Of a DNA stretch of 64,000 nucleotides, positions 9,424-19,868 are shown one piece after another (the stretch's first letter is position 1; every line of letters begins with the position of its first letter). The DNA is taken from assembly GCF_000732625.1 (NCBI RefSeq), contig NZ_JPJI01000032.1, positions 1,431,180 to 1,495,179 on the forward strand, read 5' to 3'. The notes below the pieces were generated by a model, which was not told where the DNA came from, made no database searches, and saw nothing but the letters and a program-made list of their open reading frames with translations. Position numbers and translations under genes: made by a program. This stretch comes from Nonlabens ulvanivorans. Its GTDB lineage: Bacteria; Bacteroidota; Bacteroidia; Flavobacteriales; Flavobacteriaceae.

Positions 9424-10668
9424 ATGTTTCATATAAAAATTAAATTGTGCGTTAGCTTTATACTACTGATAAGTTGGTGTGCTACTGCTCAAATACCAAA
9501 CTATAATTATGAACGCTCTCTTAAAGGTATAAGTGATGATTGGCATAGCGTTACCATACCAGATAATGTTTTTGGTAAATTACAACCATCGTTTCAAGAT
9601 ATACGCATTTATGGTATTAATGAAAAGATGGATACAATTGAGGTTCCTTATTATTTAAAGGTTAATAAAGATCATCTAGTTATAAAAGAACATAGTTGTC
9701 AGATCATCAACTCTTCTAAAACAGATGACGGGTATTTTTACACTATTAAGTTAAATCAACAATCAGATATAAGTGACATTAAACTTCTATTTGCAGACGC
9801 AAACTTTGACTGGAAAGTAAATTTAGAAGGTAGTCACGACCAGAAGCAATGGTTTAATATTCTAGAAAACTATAGAATTTTAGATATAGATAATACATCT
9901 ACAAATTACAGTTATACCAACTTAAAGTTTCCAACCGCTAACTACCTGTACTATCGTATCGCAGTTAAGAGTGATAAGCAACCTACCTTAACGTCTGTCC
10001 ATATATTTATGCAAAAACTGACAGATGGTATTTTAATAGATTATAAAGTAAAAGAAATAAAGACTTCACAAGACAAAAAAATGAAGTCCAGCGAGGTCGA
10101 ATTTGAATTAGTAAATCCGGTACCGGTAAGTTCTATGAAGATAAATGTAAATGGTAGCAATGATTATTTTAGACCTATCAGTATGCAATATTTATTAGAT
10201 AGTGTAAAAACGGAGAAAGGATATCTCTATAATTATACAACATTTAAAAGAGGAACATTAACATCTTTAGAAGATAATGAATTTGAATTTAATAGCACGA
10301 TGGCTAAGAAATTTAAAATGGTGATTTCTAACGGTGATAATCAACCATTGGATATCAAATCTGTTGAGGTAAAAGGATTTAAATATGAATTGATTGCGAG
10401 ATTTACAGAGTCTGCAGACTATAAACTTGTTTATGGAAATAAATCAGTTCATAAACCTCAATATGACATTATTAATTTTAAAAACAATGTGCCAGTAAAT
10501 ATTAAAGCACTCACCGTAGGTAATGAGAATCAGATATCAAAGAAGAATGTTCAAAGCAAGACTTCATTATTTGATAATGAATTATGGCTTTGGTCCATCA
10601 TGGGAATCGTTATTTTAATATTAGGCGGTTTTACTTATAAAATGTTGGGAAACACTGTTAAGGATTAA
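9424..10668 (+). CDS. DUF3999-like exported membrane-anchored protein
   Basis: I place the start at ATG 9424, one base after the stop of the DUF2339 gene, because MFHIKIKLCVSFILLISWCATAQ is a signal peptide; the longer frame from 9370 would bury it. The mature protein begins IPNYNYERSLKGISDDWHSVTIPDNVF, typical of DUF3999, with repeated beta-sandwich-like segments. Near the C-terminus is one membrane helix (LWLWSIMGIVILILGGFTYKML), so the bulk lies in the periplasm anchored at its tail. Pairing with DUF2339 is recurrent in bacteria. The function is not known. The gene ends next to an iterated palindrome. Confidence 0.75.
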   Translation: MFHIKIKLCVSFILLISWCATAQIPNYNYERSLKGISDDWHSVTIPDNVFGKLQPSFQDIRIYGINEKMDTIEVPYYLKVNKDHLVIKEHSCQIINSSKTDDGYFYTIKLNQQSDISDIKLLFADANFDWKVNLEGSHDQKQWFNILENYRILDIDNTSTNYSYTNLKFPTANYLYYRIAVKSDKQPTLTSVHIFMQKLTDGILIDYKVKEIKTSQDKKMKSSEVEFELVNPVPVSSMKINVNGSNDYFRPISMQYLLDSVKTEKGYLYNYTTFKRGTLTSLEDNEFEFNSTMAKKFKMVISNGDNQPLDIKSVEVKGFKYELIARFTESADYKLVYGNKSVHKPQYDIINFKNNVPVNIKALTVGNENQISKKNVQSKTSLFDNELWLWSIMGIVILILGGFTYKMLGNTVKD

Positions 10669-10682
10669 TTCTTTTAAGAACC

Positions 10683-10696
10683 GCTTTCGCGAAAGC
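10683..10696. repeat. Iterated palindrome between convergent genes
   Basis: Perfect 14-bp core GCTTTCGCGAAAGC in the 33-bp gap between two converging genes. Flanks are not palindromic and there is no T-run. Confidence 0.95.
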
Positions 10697-10701
10697 AAAC
10701 C

Positions 10702-11517
10702 TTAAAGAACAGCGCAGCTTTCAATAACTTCTTCAATAGTTAATTGTAAATGCTTAGGCAGCATATTATCCTTAGGAAGTACAGATAATTGACGGTCCTC
10801 ATTACTATTAAATACCTGTTTTAATAATGGATGTGGATAGCCTAATGCCTGACATATCTCGCGTATCAAATCAATATGATGTATTAAATCCATACTGCCT
10901 AAATGAAAAACACCACGACGTCGCTTATTAATCAAATAGTGAATTTGCTGTGTTAATTTATTAATATGAGTGGCGTTAATAACTACATTTGGAAACACTT
11001 CAATAGCTTCCTTTTGTTCTAACTGTTGTTTCAAATCATCTACTCGTGGTGTGTTATTACCAAAAATCATAGGGATTCTACAAATCACATATTTAGATGG
11101 ATGCAACCTCAATAAGGCGTTCTCTATTTTTATTTTAAATCTACCATAAACACTCTCAGAGAATGTTTTATCATACTCATAACTAGGGAAATTTGTAAAA
11201 CGATCAAATACATTTGCGCTAGACATAAATATAATTCTAGAATCGTTTTTAAGAACCCAATCTATAAGCCTCATGTGCAAATGTACCTGCGAGTTAACAT
11301 TACCACGCACTGCACTAACTATAAATTTAGGCTTTAGAGAATCTAAAAGACCATGAATATCTTCTAGTTCCATATCCAGCTGGTGGAAATGTTGATTCTT
11401 ATCAAAGTCTTTGTGATCTGTTTTATAAGTAGTATGGACATCATAATAGGGTGCAAGCTCTTTGTAGAGTGCATTACCTATAAAGCCACTACCTCCTAAA
11501 ATAAGAATACGATTCAA
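10702..11517 (-). CDS. NAD(P)-dependent sugar reductase/epimerase-like SDR (RmlD-type)
   Basis: The 271-residue product begins MNRILILGGSGFIGNALYKEL, an extended-SDR dinucleotide-binding GxxGxxG motif. It continues with FIVSAVRGNVNSQVHLHMRLIDW, which resembles RmlD-type nucleotide-sugar reductases, and SSANVFDRF followed by a Tyr-rich stretch (FPSYEYDKTFSESVYGRFKIKIE) holding the probable YxxxK catalytic pair (YGRFK). It is slightly shorter than typical dTDP-4-dehydrorhamnose reductase (about 290). No other rhamnose genes are nearby, so I do not assign a substrate. Its start lies four bases after the gcvT stop, so the two genes form an operon. Confidence 0.75.
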   Translation of the reverse strand: MNRILILGGSGFIGNALYKELAPYYDVHTTYKTDHKDFDKNQHFHQLDMELEDIHGLLDSLKPKFIVSAVRGNVNSQVHLHMRLIDWVLKNDSRIIFMSSANVFDRFTNFPSYEYDKTFSESVYGRFKIKIENALLRLHPSKYVICRIPMIFGNNTPRVDDLKQQLEQKEAIEVFPNVVINATHINKLTQQIHYLINKRRRGVFHLGSMDLIHHIDLIREICQALGYPHPLLKQVFNSNEDRQLSVLPKDNMLPKHLQLTIEEVIESCAVL

Positions 11518-11521
11518 TTAA

Positions 11522-12604
11522 TTACTTTTTATAAAATGGTAATTTAATAACGGTAGCAGGTACTAATTTCTTGCGTATTTGGATGTGAATTTTGCTTCCA
11601 GGTGTCGCAAATATCGGTGGTACATATCCCATACCTATACCTATTCCCATTGATGGAGACATGGTACCACTGGTTACAATCCCTAGGTCTTGTTGGTTAC
11701 TATCTTTAATTTCATAACCTCCACGAGGTATAGCACGCTCATCCATTTCAAAAGCGATTAACTTCCTGTCAACTCCTTTCTCTTTGTGCTCTAGTAATTG
11801 TTCGTGATTCACAAACTCTTTTGTGAACTTAGTTACCCAACCTAGACCAGCCTCATATGGTGATGTTGTATCATCGATATCATTACCATATAAACAATAA
11901 CCCATTTCTAGTCGCAGTGTATCACGAGCAGCAAGACCTATAGGTTTAATTCCAAAGTCTGCACCTGCTTCAAATGCCTTATTCCAGATTTGTTCTACTT
12001 CACTGTTCTTACAATAAATTTCAAAACCACCAGAACCAGTATAGCCAGTAGCACTAATAATGACATTCTCTATACCAGCAAATTCTGCCACTTCAAAATG
12101 ATAAAATTTTATAGCGCTTAAGTCTACAGGTGTTAAGGACTGCATGGCCTCAACTGCTTTAGGACCTTGTATAGCAAGTAAAGAGTAATCGTCAGATAGA
12201 TTTCTCATATCAGCTTCCATGGTATTATGATTTGTGATATGAGCCCAATCTTTATCTATGTTAGACGCATTAACAACTAGTAAATATTGATCTTCTTTGA
12301 TTTTATATACAATCATGTCGTCAACGATACCACCAGTCTCGTTAGGTAAATATGCATATTGTGCTCTACCTACAGTAAGTTTGGACGCGTCATTTGAAGA
12401 TACTTTCTGAACTAAATTAAAAGCTTCAGGACCAGATATCAAAAATTCGCCCATGTGAGAAACATCAAATACACCTACATTATCACGTACGGTCTGGTGT
12501 TCAATATTAACTCCTTCATATTGTACAGGCATATTAAAACCTGCAAAAGGAACCATTTTTGCGCCTAGCGCTTCGTGTACTGCTGTAAGTGCTGTATTTT
12601 TCAT
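11522..12604 (-). CDS. gcvT: Aminomethyltransferase (glycine cleavage system T protein)
   Basis: The 360-residue product begins [29 protein letters not shown], the typical GcvT opening. Later markers include [29 protein letters not shown] (catalytic Asp region), [14 protein letters not shown] and [15 protein letters not shown]. It transfers the methylene group from the lipoyl-bound H protein to tetrahydrofolate and releases ammonia. Length is normal. The H and P subunits are not in this window. It is first in a two-gene operon with the SDR gene and has a TAnnTTTG promoter 22 bp upstream. Confidence 0.97.
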   Translation of the reverse strand: MKNTALTAVHEALGAKMVPFAGFNMPVQYEGVNIEHQTVRDNVGVFDVSHMGEFLISGPEAFNLVQKVSSNDASKLTVGRAQYAYLPNETGGIVDDMIVYKIKEDQYLLVVNASNIDKDWAHITNHNTMEADMRNLSDDYSLLAIQGPKAVEAMQSLTPVDLSAIKFYHFEVAEFAGIENVIISATGYTGSGGFEIYCKNSEVEQIWNKAFEAGADFGIKPIGLAARDTLRLEMGYCLYGNDIDDTTSPYEAGLGWVTKFTKEFVNHEQLLEHKEKGVDRKLIAFEMDERAIPRGGYEIKDSNQQDLGIVTSGTMSPSMGIGIGMGYVPPIFATPGSKIHIQIRKKLVPATVIKLPFYKK

Positions 12605-12625
12605 GAGGTGTTTTTTTCAGTGCAG

Positions 12626-12633
12626 CAAATGTA
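12626..12633 (-). promoter_or_regulatory. -7 promoter element for gcvT (TACATTTG)
   Basis: An exact TAnnTTTG match on the minus strand, 21 bases before the gcvT ATG. The -33 element is not obvious. Confidence 0.5.
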
Positions 12634-12749
12634 TGGATTAAACCTATTAATTTTAAAAAACATAGTCATAGAAAAATGTGAAATACTACCATAAGCATTA
12701 AAAGAATAGACACTCATTTGTTAAATTGCAAGCTGTTAAAACAAATACA

Positions 12750-14285
12750 TTGAAAATACTAAGCGCACAACAGCTAGCAGAAGCTGATCAGTCTACCATA
12801 GATAAGAACCAGATCTCGAGCAATGATTTAATGGGGCATATCGCAAAACTTATATTTGATAAGATTCACCAGCGATTGCAGGGATCACCTGTACCCATTA
12901 AAATATTTTGTGGCATAGGAAAAAATGGTGGTGATGGACTAGCTCTTGCGAGACAAATGATTCAACATGGTTATCATGTCACGACTTATGTAACCAATTG
13001 CAGTAAAAAGCGTGCGCCAGAATTTTTATATCATTATGATAAAATAAAAGAGGTTACTAAAGACTGGCCTATTTTACTTTCTTGTAAAGAAGATTTTCCT
13101 GATTTGCATCCACAGGATATAATAATAGATGCCATATTTGGAACTGGAATTAATAGACCTATCGATGGCTGGATGGCAGATCTAGTACATTATCTTAATA
13201 AAACGCCTGCCTTTAAACTTGCGATAGATATGCCTAGTGGTTTGTATGCAAACACACCACAAGATATAGCCACACCTATAATACAGGCACAGCACACGTT
13301 CTCATTTGAGACACCTAAACTTAGTTTTTTCTTATCACAGACAGGTAAATTTACAGGTACTTTTGAGGTTGTTCAAATAGGACTTGATCCAGAATACATG
13401 ATGAAAGCAGCACCGCTGGCACAAATCATTACACCAGATGCTGCAAAAAGCATGTATAAGCCACGCGATAAATTTAGTCATAAGGGCGATTATGGGCATG
13501 TGCTCACAATGGCTGGTAGTAAAGGAAAAGTAGGCGCTGCAGTGCTTTCCAATAGTGCAGCATTGAACATGGGAGCTGGAAAAGTGACTGCATATATTCC
13601 TGCACATGCAAATGTCATTTTACAAAGTAGCTTACCAGAAATCATGACCATATCTAGTTTAGGTGAAAATTTCATTACTGATTTTGAGCATGATATAAAA
13701 GACATCACTTTATGTGTAGGTCCTGGATTAGGTACTGGTGATGATGTGAGTTCCGCTTTCGCGAAAGCGTTATCACAACAGTCTCTACCAGTAGTAATCG
13801 ATGCAGACGGGTTAAACATTCTATCTGATAACTCTGATTATTGGAAATTAATTCCTAAAAACTCCATTTTAACACCACATGATGGTGAGTTAGAAAAACT
13901 GATAGGGCAGTGGAAGGATGATTATGATCGTCTAGAGAAAGCTAAAAAGCTATCAATAGATAAAGACGTTATTTTAGTTCTTAAAGGAGCACACACTATA
14001 GCCGTATCTGGTAAGAATCTTTATATTAACGATACAGGTAATCCTGGAATGGCAACAGCAGGTAGTGGAGATGTTCTATCTGGTATAATAGCTGGCTTAC
14101 TGGCTCAAAAATACGATGCACTAACGGCAGCTGTATTTGGGGTGTTTTTGCATGGTAGAGCTGGTGATATAGCTAGTCAAACCTATGCCCATGAAGGGTT
14201 AAAGGCAAGTATTATATCAAATTTTGTAGGTGCTGCAATACTAGATTTATTTAGACCAGAACCTCAACAACCGCAGCAACAATAA
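12750..14285 (+). CDS. nnr: Bifunctional NAD(P)H-hydrate epimerase / ADP-dependent dehydratase
   Basis: This repairs damaged NAD(P)H hydrates. The N-terminal NnrE (YjeF_N) domain has FCGIGKNGGDGLALARQM and IIDAIFGTGINRPI. The C-terminal NnrD domain has HKGDYGHVLTMAGSKGKVGAAVLS, VGPGLGTGDD, VIDADGLNIL, SILTPHDGELEKLIG and NDTGNPGMATAGSGDVLSGIIAGLLAQ. I choose a TTG start at 12750, giving MKILSAQQLAEAD, the usual family opening; another TTG at 12726 would add eight residues. There is no nearby ATG. An iterated palindrome lies inside the dehydratase domain and is read as AFAKA at residues 336-340, in the helix before VIDADGL. Downstream is hutH. Confidence 0.93.
   Translation: MKILSAQQLAEADQSTIDKNQISSNDLMGHIAKLIFDKIHQRLQGSPVPIKIFCGIGKNGGDGLALARQMIQHGYHVTTYVTNCSKKRAPEFLYHYDKIKEVTKDWPILLSCKEDFPDLHPQDIIIDAIFGTGINRPIDGWMADLVHYLNKTPAFKLAIDMPSGLYANTPQDIATPIIQAQHTFSFETPKLSFFLSQTGKFTGTFEVVQIGLDPEYMMKAAPLAQIITPDAAKSMYKPRDKFSHKGDYGHVLTMAGSKGKVGAAVLSNSAALNMGAGKVTAYIPAHANVILQSSLPEIMTISSLGENFITDFEHDIKDITLCVGPGLGTGDDVSSAFAKALSQQSLPVVIDADGLNILSDNSDYWKLIPKNSILTPHDGELEKLIGQWKDDYDRLEKAKKLSIDKDVILVLKGAHTIAVSGKNLYINDTGNPGMATAGSGDVLSGIIAGLLAQKYDALTAAVFGVFLHGRAGDIASQTYAHEGLKASIISNFVGAAILDLFRPEPQQPQQQ
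13754..13769. repeat. Iterated palindrome inside nnr
   Basis: Perfect 16-bp palindrome CGCTTTCGCGAAAGCG inside the NnrD domain, in frame as Ala-Phe-Ala-Lys-Ala. Confidence 0.95.
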
Positions 14286-14347
14286 GAATTCTGTCTCGTT
14301 TAACTTTACTTTACTTATAATTGCATATCCATAAACAGCCCTATTAA

Positions 14348-15856
14348 ATGGAACATCTTATATCGTCTAAGTTATTAACTCTAGAACAGTTATATAATAT
14401 AGTAGAACAGCCAGTAAAATTAACCTTATCGATTGATGCTAAGGAACGTATTGATAAGTGCAGAAGTTATTTAGACGATCGTTTCAGTGGTGAAGATGCT
14501 GCTGCTACTTATGGTATTAATACAGGTTTTGGATCTTTATGTAATACGCACATAGGTCCTGGTGAACTGCAGCAATTACAGCATAATCTTTTGATGTCAC
14601 ACGCTTGTGGAACCGGTGATGAGGTTGCACAAGAAATCGTGCGAATGATGCTGTTTCTAAAAATTCAAAGTTTAAGTTATGGACATAGTGGAATTAGTAG
14701 AGCTGTAGTAGAACGTTTAATTGCATTTTTTAATAATGAGATTTATCCTGTGATATACGAGCAAGGATCGCTAGGTGCAAGTGGTGATCTTGCGCCTCTA
14801 GCACATCTTGCCTTACCTTTAATAGGCAAAGGAGAAGTTTACTTTAAAGGAGAAAAAATTAATGCGGCTGTATTGAATGAAAAAATGGGATGGGAACCAT
14901 TAAAGCTGCAATCTAAAGAAGGACTTGCACTGATTAACGGTACACAATTTATGTTAGCTTTTGCAGTGTATACTTTAATCCAATCTCATAAATTATGGTA
15001 TTGGGCTCATGTCACTGGTGCTATGTCTGTTGATGCTTTTGATTGTAACCTATCTCCTTTTGATAAACGCATTCATCTTATAAGACCACATGCAGGACAA
15101 TTGCGCAGTTCAGATTTGATACTTTCTTTATTAGAAGATAGTCAAATTGCGGTAGGCGAGAAGGTTAATGTTCAAGATCCATATAGCTTTAGGTGTATAC
15201 CACAGGTGCATGGAGCAACATGGGATACCTTACAATTTGTAAAACGAACTGTGTTAACTGAGGTGAATTCTGTGACGGATAATCCTAATATTTTTCCAGA
15301 ATCAGAAGCGATTATTTCTGGCGGAAATTTTCATGGACAACCGTTAGCACTAGCTTTAGATTATCTGGGTATCGCCATGGCCGAAATTGCTAGCATTAGT
15401 GAGCGCAGAACCTTTCAGTTAATGAGTGGCACTAGAGGCTTACCTGCATTTTTAGTAAATAATCCTGGATTAAATAGTGGTATGATGATTTTACAATATA
15501 CTGCTGCAAGTATCGTAAGCCAGAATAAACAATATGCTACACCAGCAAGTGTTGATAGTATAGTATCTTCAAACGGGCAAGAAGATCATGTAAGTATGGG
15601 AGCTAATGCCGCAACTAAAACAAACCGCATTATTAAAAATGTTCAATCTGTTCTTGCAATCGAACTATTAGCCGCTGCACAAGGTATTGAGGAACGTCAC
15701 CCTAAAAAAACGTCTGCCTTTTTAGAACATCTTAAATCTAGTTTAAGAGTGAGTGTTTCAACTTTGGATACTGATCGCGTCTTGCATGATGATATAGTAA
15801 AAGCTAAACAGATGATGGAGCATACTAAACTTGATGCTGATGTTATTTTTAATTAA
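14348..15856 (+). CDS. hutH: Histidine ammonia-lyase
   Basis: This 502-residue enzyme of the MIO lyase family deaminates histidine to urocanate. The motif GSLGASGDLAPLAHLALPLIG contains the Ala144-Ser145-Gly146 triad that cyclises to the MIO electrophile. Other markers are YGINTGFGSL, QDPYSFRCIPQVHGA and VTDNPNIF. The fit to HutH rather than phenylalanine or tyrosine lyase comes from overall length and the RCIPQVHGA region, so substrate is likely but not proven. No other hut genes are in the window. Its stop codon is interleaved with that of the converging small gene in the palindrome TTAATTAA. Confidence 0.92.
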   Translation: MEHLISSKLLTLEQLYNIVEQPVKLTLSIDAKERIDKCRSYLDDRFSGEDAAATYGINTGFGSLCNTHIGPGELQQLQHNLLMSHACGTGDEVAQEIVRMMLFLKIQSLSYGHSGISRAVVERLIAFFNNEIYPVIYEQGSLGASGDLAPLAHLALPLIGKGEVYFKGEKINAAVLNEKMGWEPLKLQSKEGLALINGTQFMLAFAVYTLIQSHKLWYWAHVTGAMSVDAFDCNLSPFDKRIHLIRPHAGQLRSSDLILSLLEDSQIAVGEKVNVQDPYSFRCIPQVHGATWDTLQFVKRTVLTEVNSVTDNPNIFPESEAIISGGNFHGQPLALALDYLGIAMAEIASISERRTFQLMSGTRGLPAFLVNNPGLNSGMMILQYTAASIVSQNKQYATPASVDSIVSSNGQEDHVSMGANAATKTNRIIKNVQSVLAIELLAAAQGIEERHPKKTSAFLEHLKSSLRVSVSTLDTDRVLHDDIVKAKQMMEHTKLDADVIFN

Positions 15857-16256
15857 GGGATAATCCAGTATTGATATCAATTACTCTCTGAGAAACTTCT
15901 TTGTTAGACCACACTATTGCTTCTTCAACATCTTGAAAAGCTAATAGTTTACCAGGTTTAAAAAATTTACTTTCTAAACTAGCGGTACTACTACCTTGAA
16001 GTCTTTTTTCTACGATAGCAATACCGCACAAATTTTTAAATTTTGAATTATTAGTATGAACTAATGGGTCAATGCTATAATCATTTTCCCTTAAACTGAT
16101 ATAAGAAAGTGGAAAGTCTAGACCGTAGTGTTCTATAGCTACTTGCACGAGTTCTTGATTTTTAGACATGTCAAAGTGAATCCCTTCTTTAATTTTACCT
16201 ATAATAACTTCAGGATAAAATTGAAATTCACCAAACTGTAAATCAACTGTTTTCAT
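15849..16256 (-). CDS. Small SpoIIAA/STAS-like hypothetical protein, paralogue A
   Basis: The 135-residue product begins MKTVDLQFGEFQFYPEVIIG. It is a clear paralogue of the next minus-strand gene (16494-16901), which has the same length and many identical positions: the N-terminal LQFGEF/LNFGVF, EGIHFD, NDYSIDP, IAIVEKRL, LESKFFKPGK and EAIVWSNKE. The alternating strands and helices with a final EEAIxW segment recall the SpoIIAA-like/STAS fold of many flavobacterial proteins; that is inference. It has no signal peptide. Its stop overlaps the hutH stop by eight bases. Function unknown. Confidence 0.75.
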   Translation of the reverse strand: MKTVDLQFGEFQFYPEVIIGKIKEGIHFDMSKNQELVQVAIEHYGLDFPLSYISLRENDYSIDPLVHTNNSKFKNLCGIAIVEKRLQGSSTASLESKFFKPGKLLAFQDVEEAIVWSNKEVSQRVIDINTGLSLN

Positions 16257-16278
16257 AATTCTACTTTTAAAAAGCGTG

Positions 16279-16286
16279 CAAAACTA
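16279..16286 (-). promoter_or_regulatory. -7 promoter element for paralogue A (TAGTTTTG)
   Basis: An exact TAnnTTTG match on the minus strand, 22 bases before the ATG at 16256. It suggests this gene has its own promoter rather than depending on read-through from the upstream paralogue. Confidence 0.45.
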
Positions 16287-16493
16287 CGTGTTTTTTATTA
16301 TGCGCGCATAATAAAAATGTAATAAATTGATTAATTAATCCTTAATAGAAGCAAAAATTTATGACTCAAACGTTGTAGTTCTATATCAATATTATACCAT
16401 TTGTCTTTATTCGATTAAAAGCAATAACAGCTATCATGTAGAAATATCAAAATATGAATCTAGACGCTTCTATATGTTGATGAAAAGTATGTT

Positions 16494-16901
16494 TTAGTTA
16501 AGTAAGTTTATTTTTTCGGTTTCAAGTCTTTTTAAAGCGATCTGATGATTAGCCCATAAAATGGCTTCTGTGACACTTAAGAATTTACAGAATTTACCAG
16601 GCTTAAAAAATATACTTTCTAGTTGTACCGTGCTTTTATTCATTAGATTTCTTTCTACAACCGCGATACTACAGAAATTTTCATATTTTGAATTATATCT
16701 ATGGATCATTGGATCTATACTGTAGTTTTTATCTCTTATACAGATAAAAGAGAAAGGTTTTAAAGTTCCGTAAAACGTATCGATTAGATTATTAAATACG
16801 TTGTTTTTATAAACATCATAGTGAATCCCTTCATTCATTTTACCTATGATTATTTGAGAATGAAGTTCAAATACCCCAAAATTTAAATCAACTCTTTTCA
16901 T
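16494..16901 (-). CDS. Small SpoIIAA/STAS-like hypothetical protein, paralogue B
   Basis: The 135-residue product begins MKRVDLNFGVFELHSQIIIG and ends with AILWANHQIALKRLETEKINLLN. It aligns with paralogue A over the full length without large gaps, including NYSIDPMIH, CSIAIVERNL and LESIFFKPGK. The genes are in tandem with 237 bp between them, consistent with an old duplication. It is cytosolic by appearance. No catalytic residues are evident. The possible STAS-like fold is inference. Confidence 0.75.
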   Translation of the reverse strand: MKRVDLNFGVFELHSQIIIGKMNEGIHYDVYKNNVFNNLIDTFYGTLKPFSFICIRDKNYSIDPMIHRYNSKYENFCSIAVVERNLMNKSTVQLESIFFKPGKFCKFLSVTEAILWANHQIALKRLETEKINLLN

Positions 16902-17065
16902 ATTGTGATTTTTATTAATCTAAAGATATGTAGGTAGAAGAATTTCTATAAAAGCGTTGTATCACATATTTAGTAATTCGATGAAATGACTTTATTAACT
17001 GATTAATAGTAGTTTACTGATAATTGATAGTTTTAATTCTCTAAAAGCCTCCATTATTTAAAGCC

Positions 17066-17102
17066 AAAAAAAAACGTCTTAGTGATGACTAAGACGTTTT
17101 TT
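17066..17102 (-). terminator. Terminator after clpC
   Basis: A nine-base stem, CGTCTTAGT pairing with ACTAAGACG, with a GATG loop, is flanked by A and T runs that extend the stem. On the minus strand the T-tract is nine bases long, which fits termination of clpC 18 bp upstream. Confidence 0.85.
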
Positions 17103-17119
17103 ACATTGAAATTTAATAA

Positions 17120-19726
17120 TTATTCAGATTCTATAGAATTATCTGTTGTAGATTCAGAAGTGGTTTCTGGTTTATCTGACTTTTTAGGTTTTTCTATTTT
17201 AATTTTGAGCTCATTAGACTTTTTATCTAAGTCCATAAATATAGAATCACCTTCTTGCAATTCACTATTTACAATAGCCTCTGCAAGAGCATCTTCAATA
17301 TATTTTTGAATTGCTCGATTAAGAGGTCTTGCTCCATATTGTTTATCAAAACCTTTATCTGCGATATAATCTTTTGCAGACTCACTCAAGGTTAAGTTAT
17401 AGCCTAAACCTTTAATACGATCGAATAGTTTTACTAATTCGATATCAATTATCTTGTGTATATCGTCTCTCTCTAATGCATTGAATACAATTACATCATC
17501 AATCCTATTTAAGAACTCAGGTGCAAATGTCTTTTTCAAAGCACTTTCAATAACGCCACGTGCGTTATCGTCCTCAGCACTTTTGCGAGCAGCGGTACCA
17601 AATCCAACACCAGATCCAAAATCCTTTAATTTACGCGCACCTACATTAGAAGTCATGATGATAATCGTGTTTCTAAAGTCAATCTTGCGTCCTAAACTGT
17701 CTGTAAGATATCCGTCATCTAACACTTGAAGTAGCATGTTGAATACATCTGGATGTGCTTTTTCAATCTCATCTAGAAGTATAACCGCATAAGGTTTACG
17801 CCTTACTTTCTCTGTAAGTTGTCCACCTTCTTCATATCCAACGTATCCAGGAGGAGCACCTATAAGTCTAGATATCGCAAATTTCTCCATGTATTCACTC
17901 ATGTCAATACGTATCAATGAGTTTGAAGAATCAAATAATTCACTAGCTATCACTTTTGCAAGTTGTGTCTTACCTACACCAGTCTGTCCTAAAAATATAA
18001 AAGAACCGATTGGTTTATTAGGATCCTTTAATCCAGCACGGTTACGCTGTATCGCTTTAACAACCTGTTTTACCGCTTTATCCTGTCCAATTACTCTATT
18101 TTTAATAGAATCTCCTAGATTAAACAGTTTTTTCATCTCCTTAGTAGCAATACGATTCACTGGTATACCGGTCATCATACTTACTACTTCAGCTACATTT
18201 TCTTCGGTAACAGTATCTTTATGAAGTTTTGATGTTTCTTCCCAAGTTTCTTGAGCTTCAGTAAGAGCTTTTTCTAATTTTTTCTCATCATCACGCAGCT
18301 TTGCAGCTTGTTCATATTTCTGTTTTTTAACTACCGCAGTCTTCTCTTCTTTTACTTCCTCTAGTTGTTTTTCAAGATCTAGAATTTGTTGTGGTACTTC
18401 TATATTTGTAATATGAATACGAGAACCAGCTTCATCAAGTGCGTCGATAGCCTTGTCTGGAAGAAAACGATCGGTCATATATCTATTTGTAAGCTTTACA
18501 CAAGCTTCAATAGCACCATCGGTATACGACACATTATGGTGTTCTTCATATTTCTCTTTTATATTATTAAGTATGGTAATCGTTTCCTCTACACTTGTAG
18601 GTTCTACCATCACTTTTTGAAAACGTCTTTCTAAAGCGCCATCTTTTTCAATACTATTACGATATTCGTCTAGAGTAGTTGCTCCTATACATTGAATTTC
18701 GCCTCGAGCTAGTGCAGGCTTAAACATATTACTAGCATCTAGTGATCCAGCGGCACCACCAGCACCTACGATTGTATGAATTTCATCTATGAAAAGAATG
18801 ATATCCTTATTCTTTTCTAATTCATTCATTACAGCTTTCATGCGCTCTTCAAACTGACCTCTGTATTTAGTTCCGGCAACCAGACTAGCTAGATCTAATG
18901 TTATTACCCTTTTATCATAAAGTATACGAGATACCTTACGCTCTACAATACGTAATGCTAGACCTTCTGCAATAGCACTTTTACCTACACCTGCTTCTCC
19001 TATTAGAAGTGGATTATTCTTTTTGCGACGACTTAAGATTTGAGAAACACGTTGTATTTCTTCCACACGTCCAACAACAGGATCTAGTTTACCGTCCTCG
19101 GCAGCTTTGGTTAAATCGCGTCCAAAATTGTCTAAAACAGGCGTTTTACTTTTCTTACCGCCTTTAGTGGAGCCGCTTTGAGAGAATAAGTTTTCTTTTT
19201 CTTCTCCCGGATTATCATCATTAGAATCATTGTCATCACTAAATGCTCCTTCTATAGGTTCTTCAGTATATCCGTCTTCTTGTGATAATAGAGTTTTAAA
19301 CTCTTCTTTAACACTGTCATAATCAACTTTAAGCTTGTTAAGTAATTTAGTTGTCGGATCATTCTCATTGCGCAAGATGCACAATAATAAATGAGCCGTG
19401 TTAATTGATGAGCTTTGAAATAATTTAGCTTCCAGAAACGTCGTTTTGAGAGCGCGTTCTGCTTGCCTTGTTAAATGTAAATTCTTTTTTTCATTTGCTG
19501 CTATGTGGGTATTAGGATTTGCTGGGCTCAGTATCTCAACCTTACGACGCAAATGATCTAAATCTACTGTTAAGTTATTCAATATATCGATGGCTTTGCC
19601 ATCTCCATCTCTTAATAGACCTAGCATTAAATGTTCAGTTCCTATAAAATCGTGTCCTAACCTAAGCGCTTCTTCTTTGCTGTAGGCAATCACGTCCTTG
19701 ACTCTTGGTGAAAAATTATCGTCCAT
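17120..19726 (-). CDS. clpC: ATP-dependent Clp protease ATP-binding subunit ClpC
   Basis: The 868-residue HSP100 unfoldase feeds substrates to ClpP. The N-terminal Clp repeat domain ([38 protein letters not shown]) is followed by a long acidic linker near residues 155-190. The first AAA domain has [15 protein letters not shown] and [16 protein letters not shown] coiled-coil middle region includes the UVR-like [15 protein letters not shown] that marks ClpC. The second AAA domain has [15 protein letters not shown] and [13 protein letters not shown]. The C-terminus is Ser/Glu/Lys-rich. The acidic inter-domain linker is longer than in Bacillus ClpC. It is divergent from gyrA and ends in a strong terminator. 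Confidence 0.96.
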   Translation of the reverse strand: MDDNFSPRVKDVIAYSKEEALRLGHDFIGTEHLMLGLLRDGDGKAIDILNNLTVDLDHLRRKVEILSPANPNTHIAANEKKNLHLTRQAERALKTTFLEAKLFQSSSINTAHLLLCILRNENDPTTKLLNKLKVDYDSVKEEFKTLLSQEDGYTEEPIEGAFSDDNDSNDDNPGEEKENLFSQSGSTKGGKKSKTPVLDNFGRDLTKAAEDGKLDPVVGRVEEIQRVSQILSRRKKNNPLLIGEAGVGKSAIAEGLALRIVERKVSRILYDKRVITLDLASLVAGTKYRGQFEERMKAVMNELEKNKDIILFIDEIHTIVGAGGAAGSLDASNMFKPALARGEIQCIGATTLDEYRNSIEKDGALERRFQKVMVEPTSVEETITILNNIKEKYEEHHNVSYTDGAIEACVKLTNRYMTDRFLPDKAIDALDEAGSRIHITNIEVPQQILDLEKQLEEVKEEKTAVVKKQKYEQAAKLRDDEKKLEKALTEAQETWEETSKLHKDTVTEENVAEVVSMMTGIPVNRIATKEMKKLFNLGDSIKNRVIGQDKAVKQVVKAIQRNRAGLKDPNKPIGSFIFLGQTGVGKTQLAKVIASELFDSSNSLIRIDMSEYMEKFAISRLIGAPPGYVGYEEGGQLTEKVRRKPYAVILLDEIEKAHPDVFNMLLQVLDDGYLTDSLGRKIDFRNTIIIMTSNVGARKLKDFGSGVGFGTAARKSAEDDNARGVIESALKKTFAPEFLNRIDDVIVFNALERDDIHKIIDIELVKLFDRIKGLGYNLTLSESAKDYIADKGFDKQYGARPLNRAIQKYIEDALAEAIVNSELQEGDSIFMDLDKKSNELKIKIEKPKKSDKPETTSESTTDNSIESE

Positions 19727-19806
19727 ATTGCTACTTTGAGTTAAATGTAATGAATTCTCTTAGTTCAATATGTATACCATTTTGTTAAATGATGATTTTA
19801 AAGAAC

Positions 19807-19824
19807 ACGCTTTCGCAAAAGCGT
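19807..19824. repeat. Iterated palindrome, degenerate copy
   Basis: ACGCTTTCGCAAAAGCGT, one substitution from the perfect 18-bp form, in the divergent clpC-gyrA spacer. Confidence 0.8.
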
Positions 19825-19868
19825 AGGACAAAACCCTTTAAAACACCGCAATAACCCAATTGTTAAAC

